A stretch of DNA of 64,000 bases, from assembly GCF_000520955.1 (NCBI RefSeq), contig NZ_JACC01000010.1:1-64000 (forward strand), given 5' to 3'. The translations under genes were made by a program, and so were the position numbers. Position 1 is the first letter of the stretch; each line of letters begins with the position of its first letter. Under the pieces are notes generated by a model. The model searched no databases. It saw nothing but the letters and a program-made list of their open reading frames with translations, and was not told the origin of the DNA. This document shows, piece after piece, positions 18,058 to 26,015 of the stretch. Origin of the DNA: Aquimarina pacifica. GTDB taxonomy: Bacteria > Bacteroidota > Bacteroidia > Flavobacteriales > Flavobacteriaceae.

Positions 18058-18741
18058 ATGAAGAACATTGTCGTCCTGACTGGTGCAGGAATTAGTGCAG
18101 AAAGTGGTATTAACACCTTTAGGGATGCAAATGGCCTCTGGGAGGGTCATGATATTATGGAGGTTGCCTCGCCTATCGGATGGGAAGCAAATCCCGCATT
18201 GGTCCTCGATTTTTATAACAAACGAAGAAGCCAATTACTTACTGTATCACCAAATCAAGGACATCTAAGCCTCGTTGCTCTAGAAAAAAAATACAATGTT
18301 ACTATCATTACTCAAAATGTAGATGATCTGCATGAGCGGGCTGGTAGTTCTTCTATTTTACATCTGCATGGTGAACTTCTGAAGGTACGTAGTCAGCATA
18401 CACAAGACCTAGTTCTTGACTGGAAAAAAGATCTGAACTTAGGAGATTTATGCCCAAACGACTCGCAATTGCGACCACATATCGTATGGTTTGGCGAAGA
18501 AGTACCTCTACTTAATACTGCGATTACAATAACAGAAAAAGCAGACATTCTACTAATAATTGGTACTTCTATGCAGGTATATCCTGCGGCTAGTTTGTTG
18601 CAATATGCACCTAATCAGACGCCCATATATTTTGTTGATCCAAACCCTGCTATCGCTCCCAAACCCCATCTTACGATTCTCAAAGAAAAAGCTACTACAG
18701 GGATCCCCAAAATAGTGAACACTTTACTTGACCAAGCTTAA
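18058..18741 (+). CDS. Sir2-family NAD-dependent protein deacylase lacking zinc cysteines
   Basis: This 227-aa protein carries the sirtuin core: TGAGISAESGINTFR for NAD binding, TQNVDDLHERAG, the catalytic His104 in HLHGE, and IIGTSMQVYPAA. It removes acyl groups from protein lysines using NAD. Tyr53 and Arg56 (FYNKRR) match the YxxR pair that in SIRT5 and CobB favours succinyl or malonyl groups. The zinc-binding region between about 105 and 140 has only one Cys, so the usual two CxxC pairs are missing. Zinc-less sirtuins of this type exist in other bacteria, so this need not mean inactivity. The gene after it on the same strand starts 61 bp on and may be co-transcribed. Confidence 0.9.
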   Translation: MKNIVVLTGAGISAESGINTFRDANGLWEGHDIMEVASPIGWEANPALVLDFYNKRRSQLLTVSPNQGHLSLVALEKKYNVTIITQNVDDLHERAGSSSILHLHGELLKVRSQHTQDLVLDWKKDLNLGDLCPNDSQLRPHIVWFGEEVPLLNTAITITEKADILLIIGTSMQVYPAASLLQYAPNQTPIYFVDPNPAIAPKPHLTILKEKATTGIPKIVNTLLDQA

Positions 18742-18802
18742 GACTAATTACAGTTATCTATACCATAAACGTCTTACTCTAAATAAGGAAACCTTTGTAC
18801 AA

Positions 18803-19354
18803 ATGAGCATGCTAAAAGAGATTTTATCTACCATTAATCATTCGCGAGAAAAAAGAAGTTCTTTTGCACATATGATACTGCAACAACCAACATTGTTGCC
18901 CGAACTGCTCTCTATTTGTGAACAAGTCGATGACGAAATCTCGTTTAGGGCTGCTTGGGGATTAGAATTTTTATGTAAGGATTCTATAACACCTTTGCTT
19001 ACCCATCTCGATCGTCTCTTTATTATTACTCCTAAAGTATATCAGCACCAGGCTGTGCGACCAATGGCTAAAATATTCGAATATCTATCGCTTGGCTACT
19101 ACAAAAAAAAAGATCCCCAAATACAACAGGCTCTTAGTCGACTGCATCGAGAAAAAATGATAGAAATTTGCTTTGACTGGCTAATTACAGATCAAAAAGT
19201 AGCCGCAAAAGCATATTCGATGACTTCTTTATATTTATTAGGTACAGAATTCGATTGGGTACACCCTGAACTTAAAAACATACTCGAAAACACGTATAGT
19301 AATGGTAGTGCTGCATACCAAGCACGCTGTAGAATGGTCCTGAAAAGACTTTAA
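18803..19354 (+). CDS. Helical protein of unknown function (HEAT-like)
   Basis: This protein of 183 aa is counted from the ATG at 18803. A TTG-initiated form from 18728 would overlap the sirtuin gene and is less likely. The sequence is mostly amphipathic helix with pairs of helices (for example ISFRAAWGLEFLC and AAKAYSMTSLYLLG), reminiscent of HEAT or armadillo repeats. No signal peptide, membrane helix or catalytic motif is visible, so it should be cytoplasmic. Its position between a sirtuin gene and purB does not point to a clear role. I do not recognise the family. Confidence 0.7.
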   Translation: MSMLKEILSTINHSREKRSSFAHMILQQPTLLPELLSICEQVDDEISFRAAWGLEFLCKDSITPLLTHLDRLFIITPKVYQHQAVRPMAKIFEYLSLGYYKKKDPQIQQALSRLHREKMIEICFDWLITDQKVAAKAYSMTSLYLLGTEFDWVHPELKNILENTYSNGSAAYQARCRMVLKRL

Positions 19355-19677
19355 TGGTTATAATTTTTGTTCAAAATTAGATTTCAGATCTATGTACAGC
19401 TCAAATTAAAAGCAACCCAATTTCTGACATTTTGATCTACTCTAGCATAGATTCATAGACTTAAATTACTGTATTTCAACACCTCTACACACAAACATAG
19501 ACATCTTTCGTATGATTTCGCACTTCGATCTTAGCATGTGCAACTCGGCACCTAAAGTAATGAATACCAAAGTTTTTTATTTTTCTTTAAAAAAAACACC
19601 CAGATTACGGAAAACTGTAAATATTATTAAAAATCCCATCTTATTTTTATACTGAGTTTAATACCAAATCATTGATT
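19355..19677. other. AT-rich gap
   Basis: About 320 bp without a gene. I see no clear terminator for the gene before it and no -7 element for the gene after it. Confidence 0.4.
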
Positions 19678-20067
19678 ATGTCAAAATTATTTTTAGAACC
19701 TGGTGACATTGTTAAAGTAATCAACATATTACCCAAAGCAAAACACATCAAAATTAATGAGGAATATGCCGTGGAAAAAGTGAACACAAAACAATTTGCG
19801 ATACGGATACATAACAAATTGAAGTATTTCAACTTGAGTCAATATCCCATTATCTTTGAAAAAATTGAAAAAAATCCACTCTCTAAACTTACCGAAGCTA
19901 GTCTCATAGCAGTACAAAATGATCTTATTGCACTTGGTAATTTCTTTAGCGAAAAAGGATTAGAAAAAAAAGAAGCTGAAAACATGCGACGGCTATGCTT
20001 AGTTAAAGATGAAATCAACTTGAGGTATCAGGATCTTTTTCAGATATCGCAGGATTCGATGATATAA
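19678..20067 (+). CDS. Unrecognised small cytoplasmic protein
   Basis: This 129-aa protein starts at the ATG at 19678; an in-frame TTG six bases earlier is less likely. The first 65 residues look like a small beta-rich domain (FLEPGDIVKVINI, FAIRIHNKLKYFNL), perhaps SH3- or KOW-like. The last 60 residues are a charged helical hairpin. There is no signal peptide or membrane helix. Codon use and composition match its neighbours, so it is likely a real gene. No function can be assigned. Confidence 0.6.
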   Translation: MSKLFLEPGDIVKVINILPKAKHIKINEEYAVEKVNTKQFAIRIHNKLKYFNLSQYPIIFEKIEKNPLSKLTEASLIAVQNDLIALGNFFSEKGLEKKEAENMRRLCLVKDEINLRYQDLFQISQDSMI

Positions 20068-20459
20068 AGACGATATAAAGCCGACCTCTTATTTTTCAAA
20101 AAAAGCTGTCCCAAGATTAGGTCTAAGCTCCTTTTTTCGATTAGAACTCATCTTAACTTTTTCTAGCTCTTAAAAAACGGTTAAAAACAAAAAGTCAAGG
20201 TGAATCCTTGGTAAACTTCTGCTATTGGTCTCTCTGTAGCTCTGGTAATAGAAATATTTGTACTACCATCGTATCAATAACAAAAATGTAACTATGATTG
20301 TTTATATTAAAAAAATGAAATGTTGAATTCTCGATCAAATAAATATAATTTTGCTTTCATAAGAGCTTATAAGTATTAAGGCTTGATTATTCTTTCGCTA
20401 TACATTTAAAGTGCTATTTTGAATATTTTTTACGGGAATCTGTAATTACAAGTAGCGAA
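20068..20459. other. Gap ahead of the purB promoter
   Basis: Gene-free, AT-rich. It holds a small CAAGG/CCTTG hairpin near 20198-20212 and nothing else I can name. Confidence 0.4.
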
Positions 20460-20492
20460 TTGAAAAAAGTTTAAACCACTTCTTTATCTTTG
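20460..20492 (+). promoter_or_regulatory. purB promoter (TTG ... TAnnTTTG)
   Basis: TTG at 20460-20462 and TATCTTTG at 20485-20492, 22 bp apart, match the Bacteroidota housekeeping promoter. Transcription would begin near 20498, giving a leader of about 15 nt. This also rules out the in-frame TTG at 20490 as the start codon, since it lies inside the -7 element. Confidence 0.65.
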
Positions 20493-20513
20493 CAGCTTCC
20501 AAAAAAGAAAATT

Positions 20514-21857
20514 ATGTCTTCATTTCCTTTGCAAGCAATCTCACCTATTGATGGACGGTATGCTTCAAAAACTAAATCGTTAAGTGCTTTTTTTAGTGAA
20601 GAGGCACTAATCAAATACAGAGTATTAGTAGAAATTGAGTACTTTATTGCATTGTGCGAGATTCCGCTACCGCAATTAAAAAGTATTGATACTACTATTT
20701 TTTCGCAATTACGTGACATCTTTACTTCGTTTTCTACCGAAGATGCGCAAGCAATAAAAGACATAGAAAAAGTAACTAATCACGATGTAAAAGCGGTTGA
20801 ATATTTTATCAAAGAAAAATTCGACTTACTCGGTTTGCAAGAATATAAAGAATTTATACATTTTGGGCTTACCTCTCAGGATATCAATAATACTGCAATA
20901 CCTCTTAGTATCAAAGAAGCTATTGGTGATGTTTATATCCCTAACTATCTAGAATTAAAAGAAAAATTAAGTTCATTGGTATCAGATTGGTCAGACATCT
21001 CTATGCTAGCGCGTACACACGGGCAACCTGCCTCTCCTACACGATTAGGAAAAGAACTGCAGGTCTATGTAACGCGACTCGATGCTCAATTTGATTTATT
21101 GAACGATATCCCCAGTGCTGCAAAATTTGGCGGTGCAACAGGAAATTATAATGCACACAAAGTAGCATACCCAACTATTGACTGGAAAGCTTTTGGAACT
21201 CAGTTTGTTCAAGAAAAACTAGGATTACACCATTCTTTTCCTACGACGCAAATAGAGCATTATGACCATATGGCTGCCTTATTTGATGGACTGAAGCGTA
21301 TTAATACAATCATACTTGATCTTGATAGAGATATCTGGACGTATGTATCTATGGATTACTTTAAACAAAAAATCAAAAAAGGAGAAGTCGGTTCTTCGGC
21401 AATGCCACACAAAGTAAACCCGATTGATTTTGAAAACAGTGAAGGAAACATCGGTATTGCTAATGCATTGTTTGAGCATCTGTCTGCTAAACTCCCTGTA
21501 AGTAGACTACAGCGTGATCTTACGGATAGTACTGTATTGAGAAATGTAGGCGTGCCCTTTGGGCATACTATTATTGCTTTTCAGGCAACCCTAAAAGGGT
21601 TAAACAAACTTCTTCTTAATGAAACAAAATTCGCTGAAGACCTAGAAAACAATTGGGCTGTTGTTGCCGAAGCGATACAAACCATCTTGAGAAGGGAAGC
21701 ATACCCAAACCCATATGAAGCACTAAAAGGACTTACACGTACCAATGAGGCTATTAATCAAAAATCTATTGCTGATTTTATAGAAACATTAGAAGTTTCT
21801 GATACTATTAAAGCTGAATTGAAACAAATTACTCCGTCAAATTATACTGGGATATAA
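20514..21857 (+). CDS. purB: Adenylosuccinate lyase
   Basis: This 447-aa enzyme of the fumarase/aspartase superfamily carries out two steps of purine synthesis: splitting SAICAR to AICAR and adenylosuccinate to AMP, each releasing fumarate. It begins SSFPLQAISPIDGRYAS, as in the E. coli type of PurB. It contains the catalytic TxHGQPA region (ARTHGQPASPTRLG) and the superfamily signature GSSAMPHKVNPIDFENSEGN with its mobile-loop Ser. The length is normal for the family. Its own promoter lies just upstream and a strong two-way terminator just downstream, so it is a single-gene unit. The ATG at 20514 is chosen because the upstream TTG is within the promoter. Confidence 0.96.
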   Translation: MSSFPLQAISPIDGRYASKTKSLSAFFSEEALIKYRVLVEIEYFIALCEIPLPQLKSIDTTIFSQLRDIFTSFSTEDAQAIKDIEKVTNHDVKAVEYFIKEKFDLLGLQEYKEFIHFGLTSQDINNTAIPLSIKEAIGDVYIPNYLELKEKLSSLVSDWSDISMLARTHGQPASPTRLGKELQVYVTRLDAQFDLLNDIPSAAKFGGATGNYNAHKVAYPTIDWKAFGTQFVQEKLGLHHSFPTTQIEHYDHMAALFDGLKRINTIILDLDRDIWTYVSMDYFKQKIKKGEVGSSAMPHKVNPIDFENSEGNIGIANALFEHLSAKLPVSRLQRDLTDSTVLRNVGVPFGHTIIAFQATLKGLNKLLLNETKFAEDLENNWAVVAEAIQTILRREAYPNPYEALKGLTRTNEAINQKSIADFIETLEVSDTIKAELKQITPSNYTGI

Positions 21858-21873
21858 TCTAAATACATTATAC

Positions 21874-21920
21874 AAAACAAAAATGCTATGAACCTTATAG
21901 ATTCATAGCATTTTTGTTTT
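21874..21920. terminator. Bidirectional terminator between purB and DUF4252 gene
   Basis: A perfect 19-bp stem (21874-21892 with 21902-21920) encloses a 9-nt loop. The outer part is A-rich on the left and T-rich on the right, so it can end transcription from purB (plus) and from the DUF4252 operon (minus), which meet here. Confidence 0.85.
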
Positions 21921-21952
21921 ATACATCTTACCCTAAGCAGGTGAGGTGTTTC

Positions 21953-22489
21953 TTACTCAAAAGTCTTTGCGATACTCTTAAACGCATCAAGATTAAGCTT
22001 ACCTTTTTCGAAAGAGCTTGCCAATTTTGCCATTTTCTCAGGCCTCATATTGTCTCCTAAGACACGTATCAAAGCCAACCCTTTTTCTGAATCTGTTGCA
22101 AATACTATAACCTCATCAATATCATCATCTTCTCCCTGATATTTTAATACCGCTTTGGTACCGTTAGACCCAAAACTCATTAAAGTCTGATAGGTATCAT
22201 CATTTAATATTTTTTTAATGACCAAACGTTCTTCTTCGAATCTCGGTTGATTACTCTTATTGAGCGGTAATCCAAGAAAATTTACTTTTTTAATACTCTC
22301 GATAGCCTCTTTCTCTTCTGTGGTAAGGCTAATCCCTTCCTTATCTAAAAGGCTAGAAGGTATATCGACTGCTATAAAATCAGCATCTCCCTGATGATCA
22401 ACAAAATACTGTTGTAGTGATGGTTCACTATTACAACTCATTAATACCGCAATAGCGACTAAAGCTATTAATTTAACTACACTTCTCAT
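21953..22489 (-). CDS. DUF4252-like lipoprotein
   Basis: This 178-aa protein has a lipoprotein signal ending in VLMSC (Cys19). The mature part resembles DUF4252: a helical region, then beta strands with EDDDIDEVIVFATDSEKGLALIRVLG and a C-terminal helix MAKLASSFEKGKLN. It is the last gene of a minus-strand group with a second DUF4252-like gene, a probable anti-sigma factor and an ECF sigma factor. It probably acts in the periplasm or on an inner or outer membrane face; its biochemical role is not known. A 293-bp gap with a folded element separates it from its paralogue. Confidence 0.78.
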   Translation of the reverse strand: MRSVVKLIALVAIAVLMSCNSEPSLQQYFVDHQGDADFIAVDIPSSLLDKEGISLTTEEKEAIESIKKVNFLGLPLNKSNQPRFEEERLVIKKILNDDTYQTLMSFGSNGTKAVLKYQGEDDDIDEVIVFATDSEKGLALIRVLGDNMRPEKMAKLASSFEKGKLNLDAFKSIAKTFE

Positions 22490-22630
22490 TATCTATTCGT
22501 TTTGATTGATTATTGATTGATTTTATATAATACCATTTCTAACTTAAAATGGTATAACACGAAAAAAGGAGCTATTTGACTATTTTTTTAATGCTATTCC
22601 TATAATTGAATACTTTATTCAATATTGATA

Positions 22631-22740
22631 TAACCCGAGCCGATTGTAACGTTAAAAATAAGATTATTGTATTCTAGATTAAGACGAGAATGACATTGCT
22701 ACTACGAACAGGAATCTTATATTTTTTCGGACTCAGGTTA
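22631..22740. repeat. Nested imperfect inverted repeat between the two DUF4252 genes
   Basis: The outer arms TAACCCGAGCCGA (22631-22643) and TCGGACTCAGGTTA (22727-22740) pair with one bulge and one mismatch. The inner arms ATAAGATT (22658-22665) and AATCTTAT (22713-22720) are perfect, and a short ATTCT/AGAAT pair lies inside them. A separate 9-bp hairpin, ATACCATTT/AAATGGTAT, lies at 22530-22555. These may fold in the mRNA and adjust expression of the downstream gene, or be remnants of a small element. Confidence 0.45.
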
Positions 22741-22782
22741 CATTATATTATTTGTTATCGTGTTATTCTTACTTATTGCTTC

Positions 22783-23319
22783 TTAATTACTCTTTTTAAC
22801 TTTCTTCAACTCTTTCCCTCCAGGAATATTAAGGTCGTCTGCAAGTTTTGAGACTTGGCGTAAATCAATTTTTCCTGTTATTGTCAGTATAATTGATTTT
22901 GCTCCATCACCCTCATCATTTCCTTCTAGATACATAAACAACTCTTTTACATAGTCATCGCTGGCTCCTGGCTTATAGTAGAACTTTATGTTATCACCTT
23001 CATCACTTTTTACTCTCATTAATTCATCTAAAGAGGCTTTTTTGAGATAACTTCCTACATCACTTTTCATCTTCTGCCCTACTCCTTCATTTTCGGTAAT
23101 AAACACCTTGATATTATTAATATTCTCTACCAAATTAAGGTACTCTTGCGTTTCTTTGTCTGAGCTTTCGAAATCTATTTTGCTAAGAAGTTTAAACATT
23201 TTATTCGTAATCACCATAGAAGTGACATCATTCATATCTTCATATTTATCAAAATAACTTTGAGCATTTGACATATATGGCGCAACAATTAGTGCTAAAA
23301 CAATTGCTAACTTTTTCAT
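22783..23319 (-). CDS. DUF4252-like secreted protein
   Basis: This 178-aa protein has a cleavable signal peptide ending near SNAQ (residues 1-20), so it is exported but, unlike its neighbour, not a lipoprotein. The mature part has the DUF4252 layout: an N-terminal helical region, a central strand-rich part, and a C-terminal block (KSIILTITGKIDLRQVSKLADDL). It is a paralogue of the gene at 21953-22489 and lies in the same group after the sigma and anti-sigma-like genes. Co-occurrence with an ECF sigma factor suggests envelope stress or surface regulation, which is an inference from position only. Confidence 0.8.
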   Translation of the reverse strand: MKKLAIVLALIVAPYMSNAQSYFDKYEDMNDVTSMVITNKMFKLLSKIDFESSDKETQEYLNLVENINNIKVFITENEGVGQKMKSDVGSYLKKASLDELMRVKSDEGDNIKFYYKPGASDDYVKELFMYLEGNDEGDGAKSIILTITGKIDLRQVSKLADDLNIPGGKELKKVKKSN

Positions 23320-23372
23320 AATTTATATTCTTTTATTTTTCCTCATATAAAATATAGAGGTATTATTATTTT

Positions 23373-23804
23373 TTATTTTAAAAATTTGTTTTTAGTGTTT
23401 TCAAATTCTTTGAGGTACACTAAACCCTCTTTGCCCTCATTCATGTATTGAGAAACCATATTCAGAATTTTTTTGGTTTCTTGTAACGCAATTTCGGGAT
23501 CTTCAAAAGTATCTACCGGCTCTGATGGTCCTGTTCTGGCCATGAACAATCCTACAATCAAAGCAATAGAAGCTGCCATACCTACCCAGGCATAACTCTT
23601 TTTATTATGTGCAGTTAACTTTAGATCCCTACGGGCACTCACGGTGCTTTCTTCAGAAAAATACTTAAAAAGATATTGGTACTTCTGAAGGTGTGACGGC
23701 ACAGTTTCGCTGGTAAAATATACCTTTAATTCTTTCTCTTCTGAAATGGTCGTTTCGCCTTCGAAATACTTCTCTAGTAACTTTTCTATATTAGACAACT
23801 CCAT
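23373..23804 (-). CDS. Probable anti-sigma factor, single-pass membrane protein
   Basis: This 143-aa protein has a cytoplasmic N-terminus (about 1-70), one transmembrane helix (WVGMAASIALIVGLFMA, about 72-89) and a short exported tail. The N-terminal start MELSNIEKLLEKYFEGETTISEEKEL is typical of short partners of ECF sigma factors in Bacteroidota. It overlaps the sigma-factor gene by 14 bp, which implies translational coupling and matched amounts. It would hold the sigma factor at the membrane until a signal arrives. No zinc HxxxCxxC motif of the ZAS type is visible. The role is inferred from structure and position. Confidence 0.72.
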   Translation of the reverse strand: MELSNIEKLLEKYFEGETTISEEKELKVYFTSETVPSHLQKYQYLFKYFSEESTVSARRDLKLTAHNKKSYAWVGMAASIALIVGLFMARTGPSEPVDTFEDPEIALQETKKILNMVSQYMNEGKEGLVYLKEFENTKNKFLK

Positions 23805-24300
23805 AATTGTGTTTTTTTAATAATTCTTCTCTTATAACTTTTCTTCCGCGTGACAACGCTACTCTTACCGCCGTCTCATTCATTTCTAACATTTCTGCAA
23901 TCTCTGCATTATTATACTGTTCTATATCTCTTAATTGTATAATCATTCGTTGTTGTTCTGGTAGGCTCTCCATAATTTTACCTACCCAATCAAGACTATC
24001 TTTTGCTTCTACCTGTCGCTGCAACGATGCCTGTCCGTCTTCATAATTGTTATGTACAATCTTAAGGTTTCCTGTCTGCTTTGACTTTAATTTATCATAG
24101 CAATAATTCTTGGTCATAGTCATCGCAAATGCTTCTACATTTTTATACGTTCCTATTTTGCTTTTATTTTTCCAGAGTTTTAACAATACTTCTTGCGTTG
24201 CATCTTCTGCTTCTTCACTACTAACAAGCAAACGTTTAGACAACCTAAATAGTTTATCCTTGAACGTATTGGTAAGCGTTATAAATGCTCTTTCTTTCAT
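23791..24300 (-). CDS. ECF RNA polymerase sigma factor
   Basis: This 169-aa protein has the two-domain layout of group 4 sigma factors. Region 2 (about 15-80) contains SSEEAEDATQEVLLKLW, which binds the polymerase and the -10 box. Region 4 (about 110-165) contains LPEQQRMIIQLRDIEQYNNAEIAEML with a helix-turn-helix for the -35 box. It is first in a minus-strand group with the probable anti-sigma factor and two DUF4252-like genes, and is divergent from the S41 peptidase gene. It may control its own group and perhaps the peptidase. No standard TAnnTTTG promoter was seen upstream, consistent with self-regulation. Confidence 0.93.
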   Translation of the reverse strand: MKERAFITLTNTFKDKLFRLSKRLLVSSEEAEDATQEVLLKLWKNKSKIGTYKNVEAFAMTMTKNYCYDKLKSKQTGNLKIVHNNYEDGQASLQRQVEAKDSLDWVGKIMESLPEQQRMIIQLRDIEQYNNAEIAEMLEMNETAVRVALSRGRKVIREELLKKHNYGVV

Positions 24301-24436
24301 AGTATTGGTTTGGCTCGTTATAAAACTAATCTGTTAGCTTTATATAAGGGAGACGACTATCTATATAATTTGTTACACAATTCTTTTATTTTATAATAAA
24401 GTTCCTATTTTTAGGGTTATATAAACAAAAATTGAT

Positions 24437-25903
24437 ATGAAATATTTATTCTATTTTGTCCTTTTACTTTTTTCGGCAAGTATTATGACAAGTTGTGCAG
24501 AAGACAATGACGATGTTCTTGAACCAGCAACCGCCTCTGAAATTAATGATTTTATCTGGAAAGGGCTGAATGGTTTTTACTTATATAAATCCCAAGTCCC
24601 TGATCTGGCAGATGATCGTTTTTCTTCTAATGAAGGGTATGCAGATTTTTTAAACACTTTTACTACACCCGAAGCTATTTTTGAAGGTTTATTAACTACA
24701 CAAACCACGTTTGTCAATGGTGACACCTACAATGTTGATGACTTTAGTTTTCTTGTAGATGATTACGTTGCATTAGAAGAAAGTTTTGATGGCCTTTCTC
24801 TTAGCAACGGTATGGAGTTCTCCCTGTTCTTTGCTGATGAGACAGAAACAGCTATTTTTGGCGTTGTTCGCTATGTGCTTCCTAATACGGATGCAAAAGA
24901 TAAAGGAATACAACGAGGAGATGCGTTTAATAGTGTCAATGGTAATCAACTTACCGTTGATAATTACAGAGACTTACTTTTTGGAGCATCAACAACCTAT
25001 TCGATAGGTTTGGCTAATTATGATGGTGAAAATGTAACATCTACAGGACAATCAATAGAATTAACACAGGTAGAATATACTGAAAACCCAGTTTTTATTA
25101 CAAAAACACTAGATATTGGGGATGATACAGTAGGATATCTTATGTATAATTCTTTTACGGCAGATTTTGATACAGAACTTAATAATGCTTTTGGTGAGTT
25201 AAAAGCAGCGGGTATTACAGAGTTAGTTTTGGATCTACGCTATAATGGTGGTGGATCTGTAACCTCTGCTGTTGCTCTGGCAAGTATGATCTCAGCACAA
25301 TCTACAGACAACGTTTTTTCTGTAGAAGAATGGAATAGTGATATAAACCCACTGTTTAATGATGAAGATTTAATTAACTCTTTTGTTACTACCACAAGAG
25401 ATAATGATGCTATTAATAGTGTTAACCTGGATCGACTGTATGTATTAACTACTAATAGCTCTGCTTCTGCTAGTGAATTAGTGATTAATGGTCTTGACCC
25501 ATATATAGATGTGGTTACAGTGGGTACAGCGACTAGAGGAAAATTTCAGGCATCTATCACACTATATGATTCGGATAATTTCTTTAGAAGCGGTGATAAC
25601 CTAAATACAGGACATACCTATGCCATGCAACCTCTGGTTCTTAAATCTTCTAATTCTTTGGGAGTTACAGATTATTACGCTGGCTTTGCCCCAGATATAG
25701 AGGTGTTTGAAGATCGTTCAAATTTAGGAATTCTGGGAGATCCAGAAGAAACATTACTAAAAGCCGCTCTAGATGATATTCAGGGAGCTGCAAGGTCATT
25801 TAACAAATCTAAAACCTCAGCATTAAAGCTGTTTGGAGAAAGTAAAATGAACAGCCCTATTTTTCAGAGAATGTATTTGGATCTTGAAAACGCTAAGAAA
25901 TAG
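24437..25903 (+). CDS. S41-family C-terminal processing peptidase, lipoprotein
   Basis: This 488-aa protein begins with a lipoprotein signal (lipobox IMTSC). A helical cap with DFIWKGLNGFYLYKSQVPDL and a PDZ-like domain (about 120-210, GVVRYVLPNTDAKDKGIQRGD) come first. The S41 peptidase domain follows (about 230-450), with LRYNGGG, the SASASE motif holding the nucleophilic Ser, and TRGKFQ holding the general-base Lys. This is the tail-specific protease architecture of Bacteroidota; targets are probably periplasmic or surface proteins. It is transcribed away from the sigma-factor group and ends at a shared bidirectional terminator with btuB. Confidence 0.92.
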   Translation: MKYLFYFVLLLFSASIMTSCAEDNDDVLEPATASEINDFIWKGLNGFYLYKSQVPDLADDRFSSNEGYADFLNTFTTPEAIFEGLLTTQTTFVNGDTYNVDDFSFLVDDYVALEESFDGLSLSNGMEFSLFFADETETAIFGVVRYVLPNTDAKDKGIQRGDAFNSVNGNQLTVDNYRDLLFGASTTYSIGLANYDGENVTSTGQSIELTQVEYTENPVFITKTLDIGDDTVGYLMYNSFTADFDTELNNAFGELKAAGITELVLDLRYNGGGSVTSAVALASMISAQSTDNVFSVEEWNSDINPLFNDEDLINSFVTTTRDNDAINSVNLDRLYVLTTNSSASASELVINGLDPYIDVVTVGTATRGKFQASITLYDSDNFFRSGDNLNTGHTYAMQPLVLKSSNSLGVTDYYAGFAPDIEVFEDRSNLGILGDPEETLLKAALDDIQGAARSFNKSKTSALKLFGESKMNSPIFQRMYLDLENAKK

Positions 25904-25939
25904 AAATCATAGTTTTATCTTTCTATAAAAAATTATAAG

Positions 25940-25973
25940 AAAAGCCCCAAAACCTAGCAGTTTTGGGGCTTTT
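25940..25973. terminator. Bidirectional terminator between S41 peptidase and btuB
   Basis: A perfect 13-bp stem AAAAGCCCCAAAA/TTTTGGGGCTTTT with an 8-nt loop and T-runs on both strands. It lies between two convergent genes. Confidence 0.88.
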
Positions 25974-26015
25974 TTATATCTAATTCTCACAAATTCATAT
26001 TGACGGCATACTCGC

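Noticed and set aside
17904-18234. Minus-strand frames of 70 and 85 codons over the sirtuin start
   Set aside because: They are shadows of the sirtuin gene in the opposite strand, with no domain of their own.
20490-20513. TTG start for purB eight codons upstream
   Set aside because: The TTG lies inside the TAnnTTTG -7 element, so it cannot be in the transcript.
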